64,000 nucleotides of DNA. Source: Phytohabitans sp036906915 (GTDB lineage: Bacteria > Actinomycetota > Actinomycetes > Mycobacteriales > Micromonosporaceae). Below are positions 9,121 to 16,773 of this stretch, piece after piece. The position numbers and the translations under genes are program-made. Where the stretch lies: NCBI RefSeq assembly GCF_036906915.1, contig NZ_JBAKHX010000036.1:16666-80665 (forward strand), written 5' to 3'. The notes below the pieces were generated by a model. That model searched no databases. It was given only the letters and a program-made list of their open reading frames with translations, and was not told the DNA's origin. Every line of letters starts with the position of its first letter. Within the stretch, counting starts at the first letter, position 1.

Positions 9121-10928
9121 CGATCAACATCCCACGCCTTCAACGTGACATTGCCACGCTCGCCTTCGACCCGCCGAAGCTCCGGTTCGGCTTCTACGGC
9201 CGCGTCTCCACCGAAGACAACCAAGACCCCGAAGCGTCAAAGAACTGGCAGATGACCCGCGCCAACGCGCTCATCGAGCCACGCGGCGGCCTGATCGTCG
9301 CGCAGTTCTTCGACATCGGGATGTCCAGGTCGCTGCCATGGAAACGCCGCCCACAGGCCTCAGCACTGCTCGACGCACTGGCCGACCCCAACCGAGGCTT
9401 CGACGCCGTAGTCATCGGCGAACCACAACGCGCCTTCTACGGCAACCAGTACGGGCTGACCATGCCCGTCTTCACCCACTACGGCGTCCAACTGTGGGTA
9501 CCCGAAGTCGGCGGCCCCATCGACCCCGACTCCGAAGCCCACGACCTGATCATGAGCGTGTTCGGCGGGATGTCCAAAGGCGAACGGTCCCGCGTCAAGA
9601 TCCGCGTCCGCACCGCGATGGCGGCCCAGGCAAAGATCGAGGGACGCTTCCTCGGCGGCAGGCCACCATACGGATACCGGCTCGTAGACGCCGGGCCACA
9701 CCCCAACCCCGCAAAGGCCGCCGACGGCAAACGCCTCCACAAGCTGGAACCCGACCCCGCGACCGCCGCCGTGGTCAAGCGCATCTTCGCCCTGTACCTG
9801 TCCGGACTGGGAATCTTCGCCATCGCCGAACAAATCACCCGCGACAACATCCCGTCGCCATCCGCCGCCGACCCCGCCCGCAACCACCACCGCACCGGCG
9901 AAGGCTGGGCCAAAAGCGCGATCAAAGCCATCCTCGCCAACCCCCGCTACACCGGCCGCCAAGTCTGGAACAAACAGCGCAAAGACGAGGTACTCCTCGA
10001 CGTCGAAGACGTCGCCCTCGGCTACGAAACCCGGATGCGATGGAACAACGAGGACACCTGGGTCTGGTCCGACACCATCGTCCAGGAACCGCTGGTCAGC
10101 GTCGAAGACTTCGAGCAAGCCCAACAGATCAGCGCGCAGCACGGACGGGGACGCCATACCCGCCAACGCGAACGGGTAAAGCGCAGCTACTCCCTACGCG
10201 GCCTGCTCATCTGCGGACTCTGCGGCCGCAAGATGCAAGGCCAATACAGCCACGGCGCCCCCTACTACCGCTGCCGCTACCCAGCCGAATACGCCCTGGC
10301 CAACCACGTCCAACACCCACGCAACGTCTACCTGCGCGAACCCGACGTACTACCACTAATCGATCAATGGCTCATGCAAGCCTTCGCACCACACCACGTA
10401 GCAGACACCATCCGTCAACTCCACGCAGCGCAACCGCAAGAACGGGTAAAGGTGACGCCGCCCGAAGACGACACCCAAGCCCTGCTCGCCGCCTGCGACG
10501 AGAAGCTGGCCCGCTACCGCGCCATAGCCGAGGCAGGCGGCGACCCGGCCACCATCGCCGGATGGATCGCAGAGGTCAACACACAACGTACGGCTGTGCT
10601 CGCCCGCCGACCGACACCCACCGTCGAGATAAACAAGATCACCCGACTCAGCACAGACGACATCCAACGGCTAGTGCGGACCTTCGACCACGTCCGGCAG
10701 ACCATCAGGCAGGCGAACCCCGAGAGTAAGGGCGAGATCTACCGGCAGCTTCGGCTCACGGTCACCTACGACCCCGGAAACAACAGAATCCGGGTCGCGG
10801 CGACGCCCGACCCGGATTCGTGTGGGGTTTTGGTACGTGTCCGAGGGGGGACTCGGCCACGCACACCAAGCACATCCGCTGGGAAACGGTGTGCATGCGT
10901 TGACGGTAGCCGCCCCAGACCGCGGTAG
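9117..10928 (+). CDS. Large serine recombinase (phiC31-type integrase)
   Basis: 603 residues from ATG 9117. Domains in order: resolvase catalytic domain with FYGRVS (Ser31) and GGMSKGERSRVKIRVR; recombinase domain with GRPPYGYRL and AKSAIKAILANPRYTGRQVW; zinc ribbon LICGLCGRKM...YYRCRYP; a coiled-coil-like segment and C-terminal RVAATPDPDSCGVLVRVRGGT. The start chosen overlaps the TGA of the preceding gene. In related actinobacterial integrases the protein ends at or just after xVRGGT because the att core lies there. Here the frame runs on for 25 more residues (GTRPRTPS...), probably host-side sequence gained on integration. It probably moves the region from about 3.8 to 11-12 kb. Confidence 0.9.
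   Translation: MTINIPRLQRDIATLAFDPPKLRFGFYGRVSTEDNQDPEASKNWQMTRANALIEPRGGLIVAQFFDIGMSRSLPWKRRPQASALLDALADPNRGFDAVVIGEPQRAFYGNQYGLTMPVFTHYGVQLWVPEVGGPIDPDSEAHDLIMSVFGGMSKGERSRVKIRVRTAMAAQAKIEGRFLGGRPPYGYRLVDAGPHPNPAKAADGKRLHKLEPDPATAAVVKRIFALYLSGLGIFAIAEQITRDNIPSPSAADPARNHHRTGEGWAKSAIKAILANPRYTGRQVWNKQRKDEVLLDVEDVALGYETRMRWNNEDTWVWSDTIVQEPLVSVEDFEQAQQISAQHGRGRHTRQRERVKRSYSLRGLLICGLCGRKMQGQYSHGAPYYRCRYPAEYALANHVQHPRNVYLREPDVLPLIDQWLMQAFAPHHVADTIRQLHAAQPQERVKVTPPEDDTQALLAACDEKLARYRAIAEAGGDPATIAGWIAEVNTQRTAVLARRPTPTVEINKITRLSTDDIQRLVRTFDHVRQTIRQANPESKGEIYRQLRLTVTYDPGNNRIRVAATPDPDSCGVLVRVRGGTRPRTPSTSAGKRCACVDGSRPRPR
10837..10853. other. Candidate att core: tRNA-3'-end-like sequence inside the integrase 3' end
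   Basis: GTGTCCGAGGGGGGACT is the complement of AGTCCCCCCTCGGACAC, which looks like the T-arm/acceptor 3' end of an actinobacterial type II tRNA (Leu-like). It codes the V-R-G-G-T end of the integrase. No complete tRNA is present in the window, so the target identity is an inference from memory of tRNA ends. Confidence 0.4.
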
Positions 10929-11040
10929 CAACTCCCCCGAAAGCGTGACGGCATAAGGCTTGCACGAAGCCTTGCGTGTCGGCCGGACCTCACACCGCTC
11001 CACAAGCGACGATTAACTCGAAGCACGACCTGACCTGCAG

Positions 11041-11978
11041 ATGTCAAACAGCGAACGGGTGAAGGAAATGACCAGTCCCAACCCCAACCACATGATCGAA
11101 TACTGCGGTGACGTACTGCCCCACATGCTGACCACCGCCTGCGGAGTCGACAGCGACCTCGGCCGACGGATCGGCCAGGACATCCTGCAACGGGCCGAAG
11201 CGCTGGCCGCCCTGCCACCGCGCGACCAAGACGTGCTGATCGCCCCGTTCGTCGAAGAGGTCTTCGACCACAAGCCCCTCGACACCTCTTTGGATCTCAA
11301 GGCGAAAGTCACCCTGGTGGTCCGCAACAGCCTGCTCGAACAGGCCCACCACAACGGCGAACTCACCACCGGCATCATCCCCGCCACCGAGTACGCCACC
11401 GGCCCGCTATCGCACTTCCTCGCCGCACGACGCCGCAACCCCGTCAACTACAACGGCCCCAACCCATTCACCGGCCTGGCCACCCGCTACCCCCGCGCCT
11501 GGGCATGCCTGAACGCGCTGACCGAAGCCTCGCCGACGGCGGCCGTCAACCGCTGCGCCTACCCACCGCCCCGATCCCGGACCTTCCCAGCGGCGACGAG
11601 CTAGCCACCGCACCACCGGCCACCCACGACGATGCCACCACGGTGTTCAGCGCGATCGACCCGCGCTTCGACCAAAACCTGACGGACCTGCTCGAACAGG
11701 CGACCGGCGGCGACTTCGTCGCCTGCACATCGGCACTGAGCCGGTACTCCCGTAGCAGTCAGAAACTGCACTACATCCTGGAGTTCCTCCTGGCCCACCA
11801 CGCCACCATCCTGACCACCAACTACCTGATCCGACCCACCGACGTCTGGGTACGCCGCGGCACCCTCGTCAAACCCAACAGCAGCAACCCCACCATCGGG
11901 ATCGCGCAACCCCGCGGCCTGGCCGGCGCCCACCGCAAACTCGCCCAGACCATCACCGCCCACCACCCCGCGCCATAA
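11041..11978 (+). pseudogene. Unassigned element protein with resolvase-like C-terminal segment, frameshifted
   Basis: Frame one (ATG 11041) gives MSNSERVKEM to ACLNALTEA. Frame two continues LADGGRQPLRLPTAPIPDLP and then GDFVACTSALSRYSRSSQKL, ILEFLLAHHATILTTNYLI, VWVRRGTLVKP, and ends at 11978. One missing C at about 11528-11530 (GAAGCCTCGCC for GAAGCCCTCGCC) separates them; rejoined, the protein is about 312 residues. The ALSRYSR...ILEFLL pattern resembles the second half of a serine-recombinase catalytic fold, but no YxRxS motif is visible in the first half. It follows the large recombinase and may be a third recombinase-related component. Confidence 0.5.
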
Positions 11979-12187
11979 CCCGTCACAGACCTCAAGACGG
12001 GGTCGAGACCCCGACCCCACAGCATCCATTCCGCCGCTCGAACGGCCGCCGAGCTCGTCCGGCCCACCCGCCGCCAGCTCGTTCGGCCACTTACCTTCGT
12101 CGCCTCGGCAATCGGACTCCGCCGACCACGACGTCCGTCCGTCCGACGCACGCCCCGCATCGGGTAGCGGCGACCAGTTCCGCCCCG

Positions 12188-12248
12188 ACTTCCGCTTCCG
12201 CTCCCTTCCTCTCTACTTCCGCTTCCGGTTCGGCTCCACTTCCGCTTC
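12188..12248. repeat. Three ACTTCCGCTTC direct repeats in a pyrimidine-rich tract
   Basis: ACTTCCGCTTC occurs at 12188, 12215 and 12238. The surrounding 60 bp are almost entirely C and T on the plus strand, unlike the flanks. Spacings are 27 and 23 bases. It may be recombinase arm sites or a DNA structural element; nothing decides between them. Confidence 0.6.
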
Positions 12249-12362
12249 TCTCAATTGACGACCCCAACAGCCGTCGGCACACCTCGGCAGCGATCGAATC
12301 CACCCGCAGACCCCATGGCCCATGGTCGTCACCGCCACCAGCCCTCCGACGCCGACCTGATC

Positions 12363-12395
12363 ACCCTGACCATTGCCGAGACCCTGACCATTGCC
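12363..12395. repeat. 15-bp direct repeat ACCCTGACCATTGCC
   Basis: Two perfect copies begin at 12363 and 12381 with a 3-base gap, about 130-165 bp upstream of the DUF4157 gene. It could be a pair of regulator sites or replication slippage. Confidence 0.55.
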
Positions 12396-12528
12396 TAGGC
12401 CCGCCGGCAAGCTGGTCACTGTGGCGACGCAAAGTCCAAGTCCACGCCCGAAAATTCCACTACCCTGCCGGTCGTGACGACCGGTCTCGGGCCGGCATGA
12501 CCTTGGATTACCGTGCTCTAATGGGGCT

Positions 12529-14220
12529 GTGGGCTCCTTGGGCAGCCGAGAGCGCCGTGGCGACGCCGCCGCCACGCTGGAACCGCTCGCCCGAAGCCGA
12601 TCCGAAGCTGCCGCTGACCCCGCCGTCGCTACCCTGCTGCGTCTGCAACAAACGGCGGGCAACCGTGCTGTTGCTCAGGCCCTGGCTGCCGGGCAGTCCG
12701 CCGCGTCGGCCCCGCCGACGGCCGCGGCGCTGCAGATCCTGGGATCGAACCCACTGGCAGCCGCGGGCGAGCGCCACTCGGTGGCTGCGAATGGCATATC
12801 CGGCTCACCGTCATCGTCCGTCGCGGCCGTTCCCATCCACGACGGGCCCACCAGCCACGCAGCCGCCGCCCGGATGGGCGTACACGCCTACACGTTTCGC
12901 GGACAGGTCGCCCTGGGGGCCGGCCTGGACGAGCAGGGTGGGCCAGGTCGAGATGCCACCATCGACCACGAACTGGTGCACGCCCAGCAGATGCGCGCAG
13001 GCGGGCTAGTGGTCTCGGCCGCAGACGCGGAGTCAGCGGCCGTCCGCGGCGATCACCGTGTACGCGTCGATCCGGACACGCCACAGGGTCTGTTCTGGCT
13101 GATTCCCGTCGCCGTCGGGGCTTACATCCTGCTTCGGCCAAACGTGGCGAATGCGCCGTCCCCTGCCGACGTGAAGGCCGGACGCGTTCAGCCCAGTGTG
13201 TCCGAGCTGCAGGTGGCTGGCGAGGCGCTGGCGTTGTTCGCGGTGCCGGGTGGAGTGAGCACGGCACTCGCGCGGGCCGGGTACGGCGTGGTCACCGCCA
13301 TGGCCCTGGGCGGTGCGGCCAGCTCGATCTCGTTCCGAGGAGTGCAGGACGTTGGGGGCGGCGAGTTCTCCGGCGTTGAGGCGTACATCGTGGACGCCGC
13401 GACCGGTGCGGTGATTGGTGCGGTGATCGGCGGGGCCGTGCGAATCTATGGCGGTCCGCAGGCGCTGGGCGCGCCCAGCGCCAAACCCGACCTGGTGCAC
13501 TTCACCACGGTCGAGTCACAACAGGCCATTCTCGCCACCTCGGAGTCTGGCCAAGCGATCGGCCAGCTCAGCGGCCGAACCGGCATCTGGGCCCTCACCG
13601 ACGACGCCCTGGGGCAAGCCCCATGGGTACGCGCCACACGTGCGACGATGCCGGTAAAGACGGCTCAGGCTGCGGTGCCAATACCGCCCGCTGCCGCCGG
13701 CCAGTTCAGCCGCGCGGTGCCGCTCGGACCAGTCTCCGCCTATCAGTACGCCATGGGCGTGTACCGCGCTCCGGCCGGTGCCGTCTCCATGGCAACCGGT
13801 GAATTCACCGCGGCCGGCGGCATGTTCGCCAACATTCGTGGCCTGATCTTCCCGTACGGCGCGGACGCCGCCATCTGGATCAGCGCCGCCGCCCTGTCAG
13901 GACCGCCGTCGGGAACCGCCGACGAGCGCGGCATCCGCACCCTGTTGCCTTCGCTACCCCCGTTGCTACGGCCAGCAATCGAGCAGCAGTCCTCGATGAC
14001 CGAGTCGACGCGCTCAGACGGGCCGTTTGTCGTCCTGCCCAACATGATCAGCGCGGAGGCCGCCATAGCCGGCGCCAACGGAAGCTACGACCCGGTGGCT
14101 CAGGTGTGCTATGCACCGGAGCCTGCGACCGATGAGGCGCAGTCGTTGACGATGCCCGCCGCGCCACCAGCAATCATCTACGTCGCCCCCTTCTGGCCGA
14201 CGTCGACGGGCGGCGAGTAG
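12529..14220 (+). CDS. DUF4157-domain protein, candidate contractile-injection effector with C-terminal toxin domain
   Basis: 563 residues from GTG 12529. Residues 37-52 contain LRLQQTAGNRAVAQAL, the short motif that often precedes DUF4157. Residues 102-155 match DUF4157: VPIHDGPTSHAAAARMGVHA to DHELVHAQQM, with the metalloprotease-like H147-E148-x2-H151. A hydrophobic segment (LFWLIPVAVGAYILL, about 188-202) and Gly/Ala-rich helices (AATGAVIGAVIGGAVRI) follow. A C-terminal part from about 320 begins DLVHFTTVESQQAI and GRTGIWALTDDA, reminiscent of ADP-ribosyltransferase-type toxins (HYT...G...L). DUF4157 proteins are known as putative cargo of extracellular contractile injection systems; no eCIS structural genes are visible here. 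The toxin assignment is tentative. Confidence 0.7.
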   Translation: MGSLGSRERRGDAAATLEPLARSRSEAAADPAVATLLRLQQTAGNRAVAQALAAGQSAASAPPTAAALQILGSNPLAAAGERHSVAANGISGSPSSSVAAVPIHDGPTSHAAAARMGVHAYTFRGQVALGAGLDEQGGPGRDATIDHELVHAQQMRAGGLVVSAADAESAAVRGDHRVRVDPDTPQGLFWLIPVAVGAYILLRPNVANAPSPADVKAGRVQPSVSELQVAGEALALFAVPGGVSTALARAGYGVVTAMALGGAASSISFRGVQDVGGGEFSGVEAYIVDAATGAVIGAVIGGAVRIYGGPQALGAPSAKPDLVHFTTVESQQAILATSESGQAIGQLSGRTGIWALTDDALGQAPWVRATRATMPVKTAQAAVPIPPAAAGQFSRAVPLGPVSAYQYAMGVYRAPAGAVSMATGEFTAAGGMFANIRGLIFPYGADAAIWISAAALSGPPSGTADERGIRTLLPSLPPLLRPAIEQQSSMTESTRSDGPFVVLPNMISAEAAIAGANGSYDPVAQVCYAPEPATDEAQSLTMPAAPPAIIYVAPFWPTSTGGE

Positions 14221-14302
14221 ACAAGACACACGAGCGGCTCGATCGTCTCCTACTTCTATTGGTCAGATCGCCCATCCGTCGGAGCCGCACCGGCCCGGCT
14301 TA

Positions 14303-14974
14303 CGACCTTGTGCGCAGTAGTGCTGGGCGGCGTGGCGGCTTGACCGAGACATAGACGGCCGCGCAGATGTCTTGATTGTGTCGATCAAAGCAATCCGCGC
14401 GGCCTTCGCCCATTGTGCCTTCACCGGCCTCAGCCGCAACCACCTAGGCCTGCTCCTGACCGAACTGCAGCCCGCCTGGACCGCGGCGCGAGAGGACCGG
14501 TTACACACCCGCCGCACCCGCCCCCGGATCCGCAAAGCCGGTGCCGGCCGCCGACCACGGCTGAGCTTCACCGACCGGGTCGTGATCACCCTGGTCCACC
14601 TACGCCTGGCCATCCCACACGCCGCCCTCGCCGTCGCCTACCACGTCGACCGCAGCACCGTCACCCGCGCCGTCACCCAGATCCGGCCGCTACTGGCCCG
14701 ACGCGGCTTCGCCACCCCCACCGGAACACGACTACACACCGCAGCAACAGACCACATGGGAACACGACCGCAAACACCAGTCCTCACAACGGATCGCCGT
14801 CGAACACACCATCGCAGAACCGAAATGGTGGCGCGTCCTACAACGCTTCACCGGCCGCCGCGAACTCCTCCCCGAAACCATCAACGCCATCGCCGGCCTC
14901 GTCTCCGACAAATCCGCCGGCCTCACCTGGTAAACACCCAGGCCACCCACCATCAACTACTGCGCACAAGGTCG
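14303..14974 (+). mobile_element. 672-bp IS5-family deletion derivative with intact ends
   Basis: Perfect 19-bp terminal inverted repeats: CGACCTTGTGCGCAGTAGT at 14303-14321 and its complement at 14956-14974. TTA flanks both ends (14300-14302 and 14975-14977), consistent with the 3-bp TNA target duplication of IS5 subgroups. Inside is a transposase whose catalytic middle has been lost. The element lies between the DUF4157 gene and the CPBP protease gene, ending 2 bp from the stop codon of the latter. Confidence 0.85.
14372..14934 (+). pseudogene. IS5-family transposase, internally deleted
   Basis: The N-terminal part (to about 14745) has the helix-turn-helix region: LSFTDRVVITLVHLRLAIPH, then VAYHVDRSTVTRAVTQIRPL. 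After GTRLHT the frame changes. The C-terminus reads HDRKHQSSQRIAVEHTIAEP and WWRVLQRFTGRRELLPETIN, ending in a TAA at 14934. The whole DDE core (DGTE... to the second Asp) is missing, removing about 100 residues. The protein cannot transpose, but the ends could be moved by a full-length relative. Confidence 0.8.
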
Positions 14975-14978
14975 TTAC

Positions 14979-15704
14979 TCATCCGATGACCAGCGCCATG
15001 ACGACCGCGACGACCACCACGCTTTGAGCGGAGTGGATGGCGATGCCCATCCACGCGCTGCGGAACCGCCGGGTCGGGTACGCGAACAGCAGCCCCGCGA
15101 TCACCGCGCCAGGGATCGACCACGGCATGTGCACGTGATACAGCCCGAACAGCACGCCGTTGGCCACCCAATCCGCCCGGCCGAACGCGCCGCGCATCCG
15201 GGGCAGTAGCAGGCCACGAAACAGCAACTCCTCGCCCACGACCGTGTTGGCCAACTGCCCGACAACCACCAGCGCCAGCAGCCCCCACGCACCGCGCAGT
15301 TCCTCGCGTGCCGCGTCGGAGCCGAGGAACTCGCCGAAACTGTGCCCGCTCGGCGCGGGAAACTCGACGGGCAGCACCTGCAGCACCCCGTACGCCACCA
15401 GAAACGGGACCAACCACCACCAGAGCCTGCCCCCAGGCCGGGCGGCCCGGTCGACGGGCGCCCGCAGCCACAGTGCGTCCCCCACTCGCAGGTCCGCCGC
15501 GCCGCGGCGCTCCCAGACCACCAACGCGAGCGCGAGCACTCCCTGCCAGAGCAGGCCGGCGATCTCTACCAGGAACAGCGTCAGCGGGTACCGGGGACTC
15601 GACGGCGAGCCCACCGACGGCGCGACCACCCAGGCCAGCAGCGCCATCGGCGCCGCCGCGGCCACCCAGATCGCCAGCACGGTCCGGCGCCGGTACTGCC
15701 TCAC
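14979..15704 (-). CDS. CPBP-family intramembrane protease (CAAX-like)
   Basis: 241 residues from GTG 15704, behind a weak GGGTGAG. It is strongly hydrophobic, with about six to seven membrane segments. CPBP/Abi motifs are present: VGEELLFRGLLLP (EExxxR), FGLYHVHMPW (second motif with His), and IAIHSAQS. These enzymes cleave prenylated or other membrane substrates, or act in bacteriocin immunity; the substrate here is unknown. No operon partner; its 3' end abuts the IS5-type element. Confidence 0.85.
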   Translation of the reverse strand: MRQYRRRTVLAIWVAAAAPMALLAWVVAPSVGSPSSPRYPLTLFLVEIAGLLWQGVLALALVVWERRGAADLRVGDALWLRAPVDRAARPGGRLWWWLVPFLVAYGVLQVLPVEFPAPSGHSFGEFLGSDAAREELRGAWGLLALVVVGQLANTVVGEELLFRGLLLPRMRGAFGRADWVANGVLFGLYHVHMPWSIPGAVIAGLLFAYPTRRFRSAWMGIAIHSAQSVVVVAVVMALVIG

Positions 15705-16275
15705 CCGCTCACCCTGCCATAGGCAAACCCTCGCGGCTGTGGCTGCCAGGGGATCAGTCGTCCGACTTGTCGCGGGTTGCGGTGCGCCTTGTGGACCACG
15801 CAGTGCGCCGCGCCAGGCTTGGCAGCCGCCGCCGCGCTCGAGAGCTTGAGCAGCTCGGCGACGAGTTCGCCGAAGTGCTCGAAGGCTTCCCGCTGCCGAA
15901 GGCCGAAGGTGGCGACGTGATGCCTGCGGTCAGCCTGAGCATCGCGCCCGCCACTGCGGCAGCACCATTCCGGCTCGTTCCGCCGGGTGCCGTTACCAGT
16001 TGGCGCGTCCGTAACCGGCGCCGCCGGTAACGGTCCCTTCTCAATGTCGAACCTCAGGAGGCGAACCCGTATGCACGCGACTTCAACGAGATCCGGAACC
16101 GTCCACCGTGGAGGAATATCGCCAAACCGGCGCAGCGTTGCTCAACCCGCCGCGCCGCCGCCGCACGCGTTCGCCGACGACGTTATCGCCGATTCTCCTG
16201 AAACGTTGAAATCGATCGCTGTCAGGGCCAAGATGGGGTGTCCGCTGACCGGTCAACGACAGCAGGAGACCGCCC
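15705..16275. other. Stretch without a recognisable gene
   Basis: Several frames are open but none has a start, ribosome site and credible protein. A plus-frame segment (ELEQLGDEFAEVLEGFPLPK, near 15850-15910) looks protein-like but has no clear start and no family I recognise. Probably decayed DNA. Confidence 0.4.
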
Positions 16276-16706
16276 ATGACAGCCTCTCCTGGAGACCTCG
16301 ATGAACGAGTCCAGGCCGAACCCGATCAGCGCCGTCGAGGACGCGGCGGCGCCGGCCGCGATCGCCACGATGCCTTTGAGCCGCCGACAACACCGCCGCC
16401 CAGCAACGGCGGTTGCACCCTGACGTACGCCAAGACCAGCGAGTGGAGCAATGGCTTCGGCGCCACCGTGACGGTGCCGGCAAGCAGCGCGATCAGCTGG
16501 TTGGACACTGCCGCTGGACCTGGCCGAAGGGCCAGAGCATCACGAATTCGTGGGACGCGACGGTAACCTCCAGCGGCGCGTCGGTGGCGGCCGTGAACGC
16601 GAGTTACAACGGCCGGTTGAGTGCCGGCCAGAGCACGAGTTTCGGGTTCAACGGAGCCTGGCACAGCACGAACACCGCACCCACGCTGACCTGTACGGCC
16701 AGCTGA
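16276..16706 (+). pseudogene. Family 2 carbohydrate-binding module (CBM2) remnant
   Basis: A proline/threonine linker (EPPTTPPPSNGG) leads into CTLTYAKTSEWSNGFGATVT, then in another frame WTWPKGQSITNSWDATV and ASYNGRLSAGQSTSFGFNGA, ending TCTAS at the stop. This is the CBM2 pattern of secreted cellulases, xylanases and LPMOs. Two one-base changes near 16498-16515 break the frame, and no catalytic domain lies upstream, so it is the tail of a lost secreted enzyme. Confidence 0.75.
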
Positions 16707-16716
16707 CCCAAACCCG

Positions 16717-16750
16717 GCAGGGGGTGGCACCGTGACGGTGCCACCCCTGC
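16717..16750. terminator. Bidirectional hairpin terminator
   Basis: GCAGGGGGTGGCACCG and CGGTGCCACCCCTGC pair around TGA with a one-base bulge. It serves the CBM2 remnant on the plus strand and the MFS gene converging on the minus strand. Confidence 0.8.
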
Positions 16751-16773
16751 TAGGTGTCGTCGAGTACAGCCGC

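Larger units (their letters stand above)
11979..12528. other. Gene-free stretch between the element and the DUF4157 gene
   Basis: I see no convincing gene. The stretch holds a pyrimidine-rich repeat array (12188-12248) and a 15-bp direct repeat (12363-12395), both listed separately. Confidence 0.6.

Noticed and set aside
9360..10166. Long minus-strand ORF under the large serine recombinase
   Set aside because: It is the complement of a clearly coding frame; Val/Gly-rich composition shows it is a shadow.
15754..16044. Arg/Ser-rich minus-strand ORF
   Set aside because: The composition is that of a reversed high-GC frame; no start or family support.
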